From contig CAMCUB010000010.1 in the NCBI GenBank assembly GCA_945878845.1, positions 33,455-97,454 on the forward strand: a stretch of 64,000 bases of DNA, given 5' to 3'. Numbering within the stretch: position 1 is the stretch's first letter; the number at the start of each line of letters is the position of its first letter. The notes beneath the pieces were generated by a model. The model saw only the letters and a program-made list of their open reading frames with translations. It was not told where the DNA came from and ran no database searches. Below are positions 1 through 10,584 of the stretch, piece after piece. The position numbers and the translations under genes are program-made. The stretch comes from Erythrobacter sanguineus. GTDB lineage: Bacteria; Pseudomonadota; Alphaproteobacteria; Sphingomonadales; Sphingomonadaceae.

Positions 1-123
1 GCCGCGTGACAGGATCATCCATCCATCCGAGCGGTAATCCTCCTCGAAGCCGAGCTTGGCGTAGAAGGCGGCGGTCGCGCCGAAATCGCGTGCGGGGAGG
101 TTGGGGGTGGCGTGGTCGGTCAT
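1..123 (-). CDS. VOC (glyoxalase/bleomycin-resistance) family protein, N-terminal part only
   Basis: Only the first 41 codons are in the window; the gene runs off the left edge. The start ATG (123-121) overlaps the TGA of the preceding gene (ATGA). The visible N-terminus MTDHATPNLPARDF, followed by AAFYAKLGF, is the typical first beta strand and helix of a VOC domain. Members are small dimeric metalloenzymes or drug-binding proteins; the exact activity cannot be told. It is the last visible gene of a minus-strand run lapA-like/pyrF/VOC/exported protein/VOC. Its first 16 codons closely resemble the first codons of the gene at 120-1085. Confidence 0.75.
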   Translation of the reverse strand, partial: MTDHATPNLPARDFGATAAFYAKLGFEEDYRSDGWMILSRG

Positions 124-1085
124 TCTGCCGGTTCCGGCTCGGGCGTTTCGCGCGGCCATTCGAAGCGGCTGGCTTCCGGAATGAAACCGACCTCGACAAA
201 CTTTGTCGCGCCGCCATCGGCATAGGCCGCCATGCACAGCACTGCGACATGACCGTCAGCCTCGCGCTTGGGGAAACACCCGCCAGCAAGCGCGGGGTGC
301 CTTGTGCCGCCGGGCAAGGTGATCGTCTTGACCTCCAGCATCTCCGGGCGGTTTTCATTTACGCTGCCGAGGAAGGTCACGCCGCCCTCAGACCCGGCGG
401 TCGCGAAGGCGAAAGATTGCCCCGGCACGACAGTCATTGCCGTGCAGGCAGGCACCTCCTGCGGCACCAGCTCCGGCTCCTGCTGCGCGCCGGTCTGCTG
501 TGCGATCCACGGAGCGAGAACGTATCGGGCGATGCCGGGGGCTGAGCAGCGGCCCGGGATCGCCGCCGCTCCCGGCCAGTCCCGCTCGGCGATGACCATC
601 TCGACGAGGTTTGCCCGGTACGGCTGTTCGCGCTCCTTCGCGTAGCACTGCACACGGCGCGCGCCCGCATCCTTGGGGGTGATCAAGCGGCAGCGACCTG
701 CGGCGGGAGTTTCGGAGAGCAAACCGTCCTTGACGGCGGTGACGGTGAATCCCCCTTCCGCTTCGCGGCGGCCGATGAAGGCGATGGCCACCTTGCTCGC
801 CTCGCTGTCACGGTAGAAGGTCAGCCGGTTATCCCAGCCGAGCGATGCGGCCTCGCAGCGATAGCTTCCGATGACGGCGTCGCCGATCAGTTGCAGCCAG
901 CCGGTGACCGATTCGTCGGGATGGCTGCATTCACCTTTGACCGTCTCGACCAAGAGCGGCGGGGGCGCAGGCTCCTCGGCCTTGGCGGGGGCAGAAAGCA
1001 ACAGCGCACCGAGCATGGAGAGAGCAAGGAGCCGCGCCGCCGCGAAGTCGCGCGCGGGCAGGTAGGTGTTGGCGTAGTCAGTCAT
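120..1085 (-). CDS. Predicted exported protein with a VOC-like leader fused to its signal peptide
   Basis: 321 residues, start ATG at 1085 overlapping the stop of the upstream VOC gene (ATGA). Residues 1-16 (MTDYANTYLPARDFAA) match the start of a VOC protein. They run straight into a hydrophobic signal-peptide core (ARLLALSMLGALLLSAPAKA) with a likely cleavage before EEPAPP near residue 36. The mature part has several Cys residues, suggesting disulphides outside the cytoplasm. I do not recognise a catalytic domain. The signal peptide would work with the long n-region, or translation may begin at an internal Met in front of LGALLL. Function unknown. The odd N-terminus looks like a gene-fusion scar (see findings). 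Confidence 0.7.
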   Translation of the reverse strand: MTDYANTYLPARDFAAARLLALSMLGALLLSAPAKAEEPAPPPLLVETVKGECSHPDESVTGWLQLIGDAVIGSYRCEAASLGWDNRLTFYRDSEASKVAIAFIGRREAEGGFTVTAVKDGLLSETPAAGRCRLITPKDAGARRVQCYAKEREQPYRANLVEMVIAERDWPGAAAIPGRCSAPGIARYVLAPWIAQQTGAQQEPELVPQEVPACTAMTVVPGQSFAFATAGSEGGVTFLGSVNENRPEMLEVKTITLPGGTRHPALAGGCFPKREADGHVAVLCMAAYADGGATKFVEVGFIPEASRFEWPRETPEPEPAE

Positions 1086-1426
1086 TCCTGCACCACGTGC
1101 CACAATACGCCCGCCGGATCGGAGAGGTAGCCCACCCGAATGCCCCAGGGCTGCATCGCTGGAGGCTTGATCATCATCCCGGGGTAGTGATCCGCCAGCC
1201 CTTCGGTCCGGGCCCACCACATGTCCAGATCGGCAACGCGCAGCTGCGCCATCCAGTTATTGGCCCATTCCTCAACGTAATAGGGCTGGATCAGGATCGT
1301 CGCGCCGTCGAAATCCATGATCGCCACGCTATCGTCGCGGTGGACGACGCCGAAACCCAGTGCCTCGTAGAAGGCCACCGATGCCGCCATGTCCTTTGCC
1401 GGCACGAAAGGACAGACCTTGCTCAT
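1082..1426 (-). CDS. VOC family protein
   Basis: 114 residues starting MSKVCPFVPAKDMAASVAFY, a single glyoxalase/bleomycin-resistance domain with the beta-alpha-beta-beta-beta pattern, the usual aromatic FYEALGF turn and a C-terminal DPAGVLWHVVQE strand that normally supplies a metal or substrate ligand. The start codon at 1426-1424 sits one base from the pyrF stop, so the gene is probably cotranscribed with pyrF and translationally linked. A longer in-frame start at 1471 lies inside pyrF and is not needed. The substrate cannot be inferred; VOC proteins include lyases, dioxygenases and antibiotic-binding proteins. Confidence 0.8.
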   Translation of the reverse strand: MSKVCPFVPAKDMAASVAFYEALGFGVVHRDDSVAIMDFDGATILIQPYYVEEWANNWMAQLRVADLDMWWARTEGLADHYPGMMIKPPAMQPWGIRVGYLSDPAGVLWHVVQE

Positions 1427-1427
1427 C

Positions 1428-2102
1428 TCACAGCGTCGCCTCGATCGCGCGGGCTGCGGCCTCCGGATCATCGGCGCGGGCGATCGGGCGGCCGATCACC
1501 AACACGCTCGCGCCATTGTCGCGCGCGGCACGGGGGGTGACGACGCGCTTCTGGTCGCCCGTCCCGCCGCCCGCCGGGCGCAGGCCGGGAACGACGAAGA
1601 AGCCGTCCTTCCATGCCTTCCTCACCATCCCGACTTCCTGGCCCGAGCACACGATCCCGTCGAGCCCGGCCGCATGGGCGAGCTCGGCAAGGCGCATCAC
1701 CTGCGTCTCGGCGCTGCCATAGACGCCGGTGGCGGTGAGGTCGTTCGCATCGAGGCTGGTGAGCATCGTCACCGCGACCACCTTGGTCCCCGCCGCCGCT
1801 GCTGCCTTGGCGTCTTCCATCATCGCGCGGCCCCCGGCGGCGTGGACGGTGACGATCGCGGGTTCGTAGACGTGAATCGCCTGCATCGCGGCGGCGACGG
1901 TGTTGGGGATGTCGTGGAACTTCAGATCAAGGAAGATCGGCAGCCCGCAATGCGCAATCTCGTGCACTCCGTGCGCGCCGTGGGCGCAGAAGAACTCGAG
2001 GCCCAGTTTGACCCCGCCGATATGCGCCTTGACCTTCTCGACCAGCGCCTTGGCGGGTTCGAGCTGGGGAACGTCCAGCGCCAGATAGACCGGATTGCTC
2101 AT
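1428..2102 (-). CDS. pyrF: Orotidine 5'-phosphate decarboxylase
   Basis: 224 residues. It catalyses OMP to UMP, the last step of de novo pyrimidine synthesis, in the cytoplasm. The family signature is clear: LDLKFHDIPNTV carries the catalytic Asp-Lys-Asp array, and the C-terminal phosphate-binding loop reads VIGRPIARADDP. Length is normal for the bacterial short form. The start ATG (2102-2100) overlaps the TGA of the lapA-like gene. In many relatives lapA and pyrF follow rpsA and ihfB; here rpsA is 14 kb away and ihfB is not in the window. Confidence 0.97.
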   Translation of the reverse strand: MSNPVYLALDVPQLEPAKALVEKVKAHIGGVKLGLEFFCAHGAHGVHEIAHCGLPIFLDLKFHDIPNTVAAAMQAIHVYEPAIVTVHAAGGRAMMEDAKAAAAAGTKVVAVTMLTSLDANDLTATGVYGSAETQVMRLAELAHAAGLDGIVCSGQEVGMVRKAWKDGFFVVPGLRPAGGGTGDQKRVVTPRAARDNGASVLVIGRPIARADDPEAAARAIEATL

Positions 2103-2491
2103 TCGCCTGTGCTCCCCCCGTCGCCCGTATCGGAAATGTCGAAGGGCTCGGGCGCTTCTCCCCCGCTTTTGCCCGGCTTGTCCACAGGGCTGTCCGCCGC
2201 AGGCGAGGCGCTTGCCGCGATGGTTCCGTCGGAGCGGTTGGCCATGGCGGTGTTCTTCAATGAGTTCTCGAGCGTGCGCACGCGCCGGCTCATGCTCCAC
2301 ATGACGCTGCGGTGCACCGCCCACATCGGCAGGAAGCCGGCGGTGAAGGCGAGCAGCGCCAGCACCGGCACCTTGGTCTCGAGCACGAGGTTCTGCCACA
2401 GCCGCAATTCGACCGGCTGCCAGTTGTAGGTGGCGAAGACCAGAAAGCCGAGCGCGGCCAGAACCCAGATGATGGTGCGAAGGACTTTCAC
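2099..2491 (-). CDS. LapA-domain (DUF1049) inner-membrane protein
   Basis: 130 residues. An N-terminal membrane segment (about 6-24), a short periplasmic loop containing NWQPVELRLW, and a second membrane segment (about 40-60) match the LapA family, which in enterobacteria helps control lipopolysaccharide assembly with LapB. The C-terminal half is cytoplasmic, short of hydrophobic residues and probably disordered. No coiled-coil partner gene (lapB) is nearby. Position directly in front of pyrF matches the order seen in other alphaproteobacteria, which supports the call. The role in LPS control in this organism is inferred from family only. Confidence 0.75.
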   Translation of the reverse strand: MKVLRTIIWVLAALGFLVFATYNWQPVELRLWQNLVLETKVPVLALLAFTAGFLPMWAVHRSVMWSMSRRVRTLENSLKNTAMANRSDGTIAASASPAADSPVDKPGKSGGEAPEPFDISDTGDGGSTGE

Positions 2492-2567
2492 GAAGCTGGT
2501 GTCTCCCGATGGCCCCTTGTGGCGCCAAACCTAAGCCATTCGCTGCCCAAGTCCAGCATCGCGCGGC

Positions 2568-3878
<1,311 letters not shown>

Positions 3879-3937
3879 GTTCGACTCCGGCTCATAGGCA
3901 TGGGCGTATTGCAGCGGCGCCTAGGGAAGGGGGGCGA

Positions 3938-5843
3938 TCAAGGCAAGACGGCGCCCGTTTTGCCCTCCAGTGCAGGATCGATGAGCGCCATCACCCGCGC
4001 CGCGGCGGCAGGGGTCATGTGGCTACCGTCCCAGTAATTGAGTCGGCCGTTCTCGACGATCCTGCAGCGCCCGTCCGCGCACAGCGCGGGGGTCACGTCG
4101 ACGAAGGTCACCTGAGGGTGGCGCGCGGCGAAGGCCTTGAGCTTCGCGTTGACGATGCGCCCTTCGGCGAGATGCGCGGGGTAATCCGGGCGGCAGACGA
4201 TGTTGCGATAGGCCTGACAGCGCAGCCATCCACCCGCCATGTGGTCGCCTGCCGCCCAGGCAGTCGGCGAATTGCCGAGCACGATCACCCGCGTCCCGCG
4301 CGGCAGGCGGGCGATGGTGCGTTCGAGCGCGGCGAGCAGCGCCGGGCCGGCTTCGGCCGAGCTGAGTCCTATCGGCTGGCCCGTGGCGCTGTCGAACAGC
4401 GACCGGTCCCAGAGCTGCGCCCACAGCACGGTGGGGATGCGGCGCGCGGTGACCAGTGCAACCAGCCGGTCGGGCAGCGCCGCGCAGGCGCGCGTCTTGG
4501 CGGTGCGCGGGGCCCGGTTGGACAAGCCGTCCGCCGCAAGACAGCCATTCTGCGAGAGCAGCGCCCCCGCCCCGAAACGCGAGCGGGCGGCGGCGAAGTA
4601 CTGGCCCGCATGGCTGTCGCCATAGAGCACGAAGTCGATGCTACCCTCGAGCGGGATCGCCACGGTGTCGTGCACACCAGCGGGTTGCAGCCCGGCAAGC
4701 CGCTGTGCCTCGGCCCCCGACAGCGGCAGGAGCGCGCGTAGGCTGCCCGCCGCGCCGACCGCAAAGGGCACGGCGAGCGCGGCGGCGCAGGCGGCGAACA
4801 GCAGCGCCGGGCGTGCGAGTACCCGGCGGCGGCGCACCGGCTCCTCGATCCAGCGCCACGAGATTGTCGCAAGCCCAACTGCGGCGAGGACGGCGGCGGT
4901 CAGTGCCAGCGGGGGGAGCGGCCCGAAGTGCACATAGCGCGCCAGCGCCAGCACCGGCTGGTGCCACAGGTAGAGCCCGAAAGAGACCAACCCCAGCCCC
5001 ACGAGAGGCCGCAACGCTAGCACCCGCCCAGCGCGGTTCGCAGGGTCGGCGAAGAGCAGCACCAGCGCGGTGCCGATGGTCGGCAGCAGGAAGCCAGGGC
5101 CGGGCGAAGGTGCCGAGGGATCGATCAGTGCAAAGCCGGCAAGGATCAGCACTATGCCCGCCGCCGCCAGCCGCCCGTCGGCGCGCGGCGGGCGGCGCAG
5201 GCCGCGCCCAGCATCAGCTCCCACATCCGCGTCGGCAGCAGGTAGAAGGTGAGCAGCGGATAGCGCGGCGCATACCACAGCGCGAGCGCAAGGCTCGCCA
5301 GCCCCGTCACCGCGATCAGCGGCAACACCGCACCGCGCGATAAGCGCCATGCGGCGAGCACCATCAGCGGGAAGACGAGGTAGAACTGCTCCTTCACCCC
5401 CAGCGTCCAGGTGTGGAGCAGCGGCAGGTTCCCCTCGACCCAGTCGAAATAGCCCGTCCCTTGGGCAAAGCGGATGTTGGACGCGAACACCGAGGCGGCG
5501 AGCAGCGCCTTGGCATATTCGGCAAAGTCATCGGGGGTGAGGATCGCCCAGGCTGCGAGCGTCGTTGCGGCGAGCATCGCGGCCAGCGCCGGGATGATGC
5601 GCCGCGCCCGCCGTTCCCAGAACCCGAGCAAGGTAAAACGCCCCTCTGCCATTTCGCGCAGGATGATCGCGGTGATGAGATAGCCGCTGATGACGAAGAA
5701 CACGTCGACCCCGGCAAAGCCGCCCGGCAGCACATCGGGTGCGCATGGTGCAGCACCACCGGGGCGATGGCGAGCGCGCGCAGACCGTCGATCTCGGGAC
5801 GGTGGCCAGCAGCAGGATGCCCCGGCGACAGCGAGGGCTGCAT
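3938..5843 (-). pseudogene. Acyltransferase-3 / SGNH-domain protein (OafA/OatA-like), disrupted by two frameshifts
   Basis: Read across three frames the region encodes one protein of about 630 residues. Frame 1 (from ATG 5843) gives the start HRPEIDGLRALAIAPVVLHH. Frame 2 (about 5736 to 5190) gives GVDVFFVISGYLI and the other acyltransferase-3 membrane helices to MWELMLGA. Frame 3 (about 5190 to 3938) gives the last helices (SFGLYLWHQP) and a periplasmic SGNH domain with the Ser block LYGDSHAG and the C-terminal WDGSHMTPAAA. Such proteins O-acetylate LPS, peptidoglycan or exopolysaccharide. Each junction is explained by one missing base, near 5736-5739 and near 5175-5200, both in G/C runs. 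Real decay and assembly error fit equally well. The ATG overlaps the radC stop by one base. Confidence 0.85.
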
Positions 5844-6616
5844 CAGATCAGGCCCTTGGCCCTGAGACTGGTGTGCCCCTCGCGCCCGATGATCACGTGA
5901 TCGTGGACGGTCACCCCCATGTGCCGTCCGGCCTCGGCGAGGCGTTGGGTGATCTGGATGTCGGCGCGGCTCGGCTCGGGCGAGCCGCTGGGGTGATTGT
6001 GGACAAGGATCATCGTGCTCGCGCCCACGTCCATCGCCCGGCGGATCACCTCGCGCGGGTGGATCGCGGCCTCGTCGATGCTGCCGTCGCCCACGTGGTG
6101 GTCCTCGATCAGGCGGTTCTTGGTGTCGAGATAGAGCACCCGGACGCGTTCAATGGTGAGGTGCGCCATGTCGGTGGTGAGGTAGTCGATCAGCGCCTGC
6201 CAGCTTGAGAGCACGGGCTTGCCCATGATCTCGCCGCGCGCCATCCGCCGCGCCGCGGTGGCGACGGCCTTGAGCGCGGCCGCCGAGTTCTCGCCGATGC
6301 CCTTGACCCGCTGGAGCGCCTTGGGGTCGGCGTTCATCACGCCGGCGAGACTCCCGAACTGGGCGAGCAGCGCCTTGGCCATCGGCTTGGTGTTGCCGCG
6401 CGGGATCGCGGCATAGAGCAGGTATTCGAGCACCTCGTAATCGGCCAGCGCCTCCACCCCGCCGGTCAGCAACCGGTGCCTGAGGCGCGCGCGATGCCCG
6501 TCGCCAGCGGCTTTCCCTGCGTCCCAATCGGGCACCGCGCCGTCGAGAAAATCGAAACTGTCTTCAGCTTCCGGCAATGCGGCCCTCCGGAAAAGCGTTG
6601 GCAAGCTGTGTCTCAT
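5843..6616 (-). CDS. radC: RadC/JAB-domain protein
   Basis: 257 residues from ATG 6616. Helix-hairpin-helix-like N-terminal part (VKGIGENSAAALK) followed by a JAB/MPN metalloprotease-like domain with the zinc motif HNHPSGSPEPSRAD, the hallmark of RadC/YeeS proteins. Despite the name, a role in DNA repair is not established for the family. I chose 6616 because a longer in-frame extension (to 6745) would overlap the start of the divergent ydbH gene and lacks conserved features. The broken acyltransferase gene starts at its stop codon. Confidence 0.92.
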   Translation of the reverse strand: MRHSLPTLFRRAALPEAEDSFDFLDGAVPDWDAGKAAGDGHRARLRHRLLTGGVEALADYEVLEYLLYAAIPRGNTKPMAKALLAQFGSLAGVMNADPKALQRVKGIGENSAAALKAVATAARRMARGEIMGKPVLSSWQALIDYLTTDMAHLTIERVRVLYLDTKNRLIEDHHVGDGSIDEAAIHPREVIRRAMDVGASTMILVHNHPSGSPEPSRADIQITQRLAEAGRHMGVTVHDHVIIGREGHTSLRAKGLI

Positions 6617-6653
6617 TGCCTTTGGAAGGGGATACGCGCAAGAGTTGGAGACG

Positions 6654-9600
6654 ATGCGGCAAGCGGAAGCTGAGACAGTGGAGGGGCCGCAGGATGGCGG
6701 GAGCGGCCGCACGCGGCCGCGCCGCCGCTGGCGCAGCCCGGTCATGCTGGGCGTTGCTGCGCTCGCGCTGGCAGGCGGCGGGACCGCGTGGCTAAGCCGC
6801 GAGCGAATCGCTCAGGACGTTATCGACGACTATCTCGCGACCCGCGGCGTGCCAGCGACTTACGACATCGTCAGCCTCACGCCGCAGCAGCAGGTGATCG
6901 AGAATCTCGTGGTCGGCGATCCGGCGCGGCCCGACCTCACCGTGCGGCGCATGGTGATCGAGCTTGGCGTCGGCTGGCAGGGGCCCGAGGTCCGGCGCGT
7001 GTCGGTCGAGGGCGCGCGGGTGTTCCCGAAGCTCCGGGGCGGCAAGCTCAGCCTTGGGAAGCTCGATCCGCTGGTGTTCACCGGCAGCGACGCGCCGCCC
7101 GTGCTTCCCGCCATGGACGTGGTGCTGACCGACGCGCGCGGGCTGCTGGAGAGCGATTACGGCCGGGTCGGCTTCAAGCTCGACGGCAAGGGCCGGCTCG
7201 ATGACGGCTTTGCCGGCGTGCTGGCCGCGACCGCGCCGGGGATCGGCACTGCGGATTGCCGAGCGACAAGCGCGACGCTTTACGGCAGCCTCACCACCGC
7301 GGACGGCGCGCCTGCCTTCGATGGTCCGCTGCGGCTGACGGGGCTCGACTGCGGGGGCGCGAGCCTCGCGCGCGCCGATATCGGCACCAAGGCCAGCCTT
7401 GCTCCCGGGTTTGCCTCTGCCACCGCCGATTTCCGGGTGTCGGGCGGGGGCGTGCAAGCGGGCGATCTTGTCGCAGCGGGGCTGGGCGGGAGCGCCGAGC
7501 TTGGCTGGTCGGAAGGCCGCCTCGCATTTGGGCACGATCTGGCGCTGACCGGCCTTGCCGCGCCGCAGGGTCGCCTCGCGCGGCTCGCGGTCGAGGGCGA
7601 CTGGCGCGGCGCGGCGGACGGGTCGAGCGGCCAGTGGGAAGGCACCCTGCGCGGCGCGGGCCTCTCCCCCGCCAAGGATCTCAGCTCGAGCCTTGCCGCA
7701 ATCGAACGCGGCTCTGCGGGCACGCTGATCGCGCCGCTCATGGCCCGCGCGCGGACCAGCCTTGGCACGGCGCTTGAGGGGGCGAGTTTCCGCGGCGATG
7801 CCATCATCCGCCACAGGGGCGCCGAAGCCTCGCTTGTGATTCCCGAGGCCAGCCTAGCCAGCGCACGCGGGACGCGGGTGCTGGCGCTCTCGCGGGCGGG
7901 CGGGAAGCTGACGCCAAGCGGCGTGAGCGGGCTGGTGGGCAGTCTGCTGGCGGGCGGCGAGGGGCTGCCCTCGATCAACGGGCGGATCTCGCAGGAACCG
8001 GGAGGGGGCTGGAGCGCACGGATCGCCATGGTCGATTACGCCGCCGGAGCAAACCGCCTCGCGATCCCGCGCCTGACGCTGAAGAGCGGTTCAAGCGGGG
8101 CGCTCGCTTTCGAAGGTTTGGTGAAGGCCAGCGGCGCCCTGCCCGGCGGCGGGGTCAATGACCTTGATCTGCCGCTCGAGGGCACATGGTCGCAAGGCGC
8201 GGGCCTCGCGCTCGGCAGGCGCTGCACACCGCTGCGCTTTGCCAAGCTCGCGCTCTCGGGCCTGACGCTGGCGGGGCAGCAGGTCACGCTGTGCCCTGAG
8301 AGCCGCGCGCCGATCCTGACCTATCGCGACCGCCTGCGCCTCGCCGCGCGCACCGGCGCGCTCAAGCTTGAGGGCACGCTCGGCGAGAGCCCGGCCAGCC
8401 TTGCGGCGGCGGGCGTCACGCTGCGCTATCCGGAGCCCTTCGCGATTGAGGGCCTTGCCGGGCGCATCAGCGAAGGCAGCAGCGAAGTGCGCCTCTCGGC
8501 CGCCACGCTCACCGGCCGCTTCGGCGAAGCGATCACCGGCGATTTCGCAGGCGGCGAAGCGCGGCTAGCCGCCGTGCCTCTCGATCTCGACTCCATTGCC
8601 GGGGGCTGGACCTTTGCCGATGGCGTGCTGAGCCTTGCTGGCGCGAGCTTCACTCTGACTGACCGCCCGAACGCCGACCATCCCGAGCCGCGCTTCACGC
8701 CCATGCGGGCCGAGGGCGCGATGCTCCGGCTTGAAGACAACCGCATCACCGCCGACGCGCAGCTTGCCCACCGCGAATCGGGCCGCGCCGTCGCCAATGT
8801 CACGATCACCCACGATTTGGGCACCGCTGCCGGCAGCGCGCGCTTTGCCGTTCCCGCGCTGGTGTTCAACAAGGGCTTCCAGCCCGAGGACCTCTCCTAT
8901 CTCGCCAAGGGCGTGATCGCCTTCGCCGATGGCAGCGTGACCGGTAACGGGCGGATCGACTGGGAGGGCGAGACGCTCACCAGCTCGGGCACCTTCGGCA
9001 CCAGCGGGCTCGATTTTGCCGCCGCCTTCGGGCCGGTGCGGGGGCTTGCGGGTGAAGTTGTGTTCACCGATCTCCTCAATCTCACCACCGCGCCCGACCA
9101 GACGCTGACGATCGCCGCGATCAACCCCGGGGTCGAGGCGCTGGAGGGTACGGTGCAATTCGAGGTGCGGGACGGCACGCTCCTGTCGCTTGAGGACGCG
9201 CGTTTCCCGTTCATGGGCGGCACCCTCACGATGCGCCCGCTGGTGATGGACTTCAGCCAGCCCGAGGAACGCCGCTACGTCTTCGAGATCTCCGGACTCG
9301 ATGCCGCCCGCTTCGTGGCCGAAATGGAGCTCAGCAACCTCTCGGCGACCGGCATCTTCGACGGCACCGTGCCGATCGTGTTCGACAAGGACGGCCGCGG
9401 GCGGATCGACGACGGCGTGCTGGTGGCGCGCGAAGGCGGGGGCAATGTCGCCTATATCGGCGAGCTCAGCTACGAGGACCTCGGCACGATGGGCAACTAC
9501 GCCTTTTCCGCGCTGCGCTCGGTCGACTATCGCCAGATGCGGGTCGCGCTGGGCGGGCAGCTTGATGGCGAGATCATCACCAGCTTCGAATTCGACGGCG

Positions 9601-9872
9601 TGCGCCAGGGCGCGGGCACCAGCAGCAATTTCGTCACCCGCCGCCTCGCCAAGCTGCCGATCCGGTTCAAGGTCAATGTCCGCGCGGAGCATTTCTATCA
9701 GCTAACGACCATGGTCCGATCGTTCTGGGATATCGATTTCCTCGGCAGTCCGATCGATCGCGGGCTGCTCAAGGCGGACAATGGCCGCTTCGTTCCCGCC
9801 AATCCCGCCCGTCCTACCTTGCCGGGCGCTATCCAACCCGTTCAACCTGCCGAAAGCGAAAGCAAGCCATGA
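6654..9872 (+). CDS. ydbH: YdbH-family AsmA-like intermembrane lipid transport protein
   Basis: 1072 residues. One N-terminal membrane anchor (about 27-46, VMLGVAALALAGGG) after a positively charged stretch (RPRRRWR), then about 1000 residues of repetitive beta-rich sequence typical of AsmA-like bridge proteins, ending in the conserved C-terminal YdbH region (LSNLSATGIFDGTVP, then FQYDGV-like and FWDIDFLGSP). In E. coli YdbH, TamB and YhdP together carry phospholipid to the outer membrane. The downstream ynbE and ydbL genes complete the usual trio. A TTG at 6645 is an alternative start; ATG 6654 has GGAG just upstream. Divergent from radC. Confidence 0.88.
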   Translation: MRQAEAETVEGPQDGGSGRTRPRRRWRSPVMLGVAALALAGGGTAWLSRERIAQDVIDDYLATRGVPATYDIVSLTPQQQVIENLVVGDPARPDLTVRRMVIELGVGWQGPEVRRVSVEGARVFPKLRGGKLSLGKLDPLVFTGSDAPPVLPAMDVVLTDARGLLESDYGRVGFKLDGKGRLDDGFAGVLAATAPGIGTADCRATSATLYGSLTTADGAPAFDGPLRLTGLDCGGASLARADIGTKASLAPGFASATADFRVSGGGVQAGDLVAAGLGGSAELGWSEGRLAFGHDLALTGLAAPQGRLARLAVEGDWRGAADGSSGQWEGTLRGAGLSPAKDLSSSLAAIERGSAGTLIAPLMARARTSLGTALEGASFRGDAIIRHRGAEASLVIPEASLASARGTRVLALSRAGGKLTPSGVSGLVGSLLAGGEGLPSINGRISQEPGGGWSARIAMVDYAAGANRLAIPRLTLKSGSSGALAFEGLVKASGALPGGGVNDLDLPLEGTWSQGAGLALGRRCTPLRFAKLALSGLTLAGQQVTLCPESRAPILTYRDRLRLAARTGALKLEGTLGESPASLAAAGVTLRYPEPFAIEGLAGRISEGSSEVRLSAATLTGRFGEAITGDFAGGEARLAAVPLDLDSIAGGWTFADGVLSLAGASFTLTDRPNADHPEPRFTPMRAEGAMLRLEDNRITADAQLAHRESGRAVANVTITHDLGTAAGSARFAVPALVFNKGFQPEDLSYLAKGVIAFADGSVTGNGRIDWEGETLTSSGTFGTSGLDFAAAFGPVRGLAGEVVFTDLLNLTTAPDQTLTIAAINPGVEALEGTVQFEVRDGTLLSLEDARFPFMGGTLTMRPLVMDFSQPEERRYVFEISGLDAARFVAEMELSNLSATGIFDGTVPIVFDKDGRGRIDDGVLVAREGGGNVAYIGELSYEDLGTMGNYAFSALRSVDYRQMRVALGGQLDGEIITSFEFDGVRQGAGTSSNFVTRRLAKLPIRFKVNVRAEHFYQLTTMVRSFWDIDFLGSPIDRGLLKADNGRFVPANPARPTLPGAIQPVQPAESESKP

Positions 9873-9943
9873 TGCATCACGAATTGACCGCGCCGGGCGG
9901 CGCTGCCACATCCTCGGGACACAGCCGGGGAAGCGGAGCGCAG

Positions 9944-10147
9944 ATGGGGCGGCACATGACAGGACGACACCGGGCGATGATGGCCGGAGCGGCGATCCTT
10001 TCGGCGGGCCTTGGCGGATGCATCAACATCGCCGCGCCCGATGCGCCGATCGTGATCGAGCTCAACATCAACATCCGGCAGGAAGTGATTTACCGGCTCG
10101 CCGAAGACGCGGCCAACACGATTGAAGAGAACCCGGACATCTTCTGA
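9944..10147 (+). CDS. ynbE: YnbE-family lipoprotein
   Basis: 67 residues from ATG 9944, which has GGAG five bases upstream. A short basic n-region and a hydrophobic core end in the lipobox LGGC (Cys26), so the mature lipoprotein is about 42 residues, predicted in the outer membrane. The conserved core IVIELNINIRQEVIYRL is diagnostic of YnbE. In E. coli YnbE forms a beta-stacked complex with the C-terminus of YdbH. An alternative ATG at 9869 overlaps the ydbH stop (ATGA) but would add 25 residues before the signal peptide. Confidence 0.88.
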   Translation: MGRHMTGRHRAMMAGAAILSAGLGGCINIAAPDAPIVIELNINIRQEVIYRLAEDAANTIEENPDIF

Positions 10148-10176
10148 AAGGTGCCCGGCGATCTGGAGAAAAGCTG

Positions 10177-10557
10177 ATGTTGAATGCCAAATCCGCAAGT
10201 CTGGCCGTGCTGGTCGCCATCGCGGCGCTGTCCGTGCCCGCGTCGGCGCAGCGCGATCCTGCTTTTGATGCCGCACGCGCCTCGGGCCAGGTTGGCGAGA
10301 AGGTTGACGGCTATGTCGGCATTGTCGGAAAGGAAACGACCGAGCTTCGCCGGATCGTGGACGACATCAACATCAAGCGCAAAGCCGTTTACACCGAACG
10401 CGCGCAGGCCAAGAATGCGACGATCGAGGAATATGCCCTGACGATCGGCTGCCAGCAGATTCTCAAGACCGTGGAGGGGGAAAAGTATCAGGCCCCCGAT
10501 GGCACCTGGCAAACCCGCACCAGCGCTCCCCCGATCCGCCACTCCAAGTGCCCGTGA
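10177..10557 (+). CDS. ydbL: YdbL-family (DUF1318) periplasmic protein
   Basis: 126 residues. Signal peptide MLNAKSASLAVLVAIAALSV with cleavage near ASA-QRDPAF, then the DUF1318 region (ARASGQVGEKVDGYVGIV; INIKRKAVYTERA). In E. coli YdbL is a periplasmic chaperone that controls assembly of the YdbH-YnbE complex. The order ydbH-ynbE-ydbL is preserved. The last third (from about residue 88) has two Cys residues that may pair. The stop codon lies in the left arm of a 12-bp inverted repeat (10556-10581). Confidence 0.88.
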   Translation: MLNAKSASLAVLVAIAALSVPASAQRDPAFDAARASGQVGEKVDGYVGIVGKETTELRRIVDDINIKRKAVYTERAQAKNATIEEYALTIGCQQILKTVEGEKYQAPDGTWQTRTSAPPIRHSKCP

Positions 10558-10581
10558 GTTTTGTGCAGTTGCACAAAACTC
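10556..10581. repeat. Perfect 12-bp inverted repeat at the ydbL stop
   Basis: Arms GAGTTTTGTGCA (10556-10567) and TGCACAAAACTC (10570-10581) are separated by two bases. The element includes the ydbL stop codon. It has no T-run after it, so it is not a classical terminator; a protein-binding operator or RNA-processing hairpin is possible. Confidence 0.8.
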
Positions 10582-10584
10582 TCA

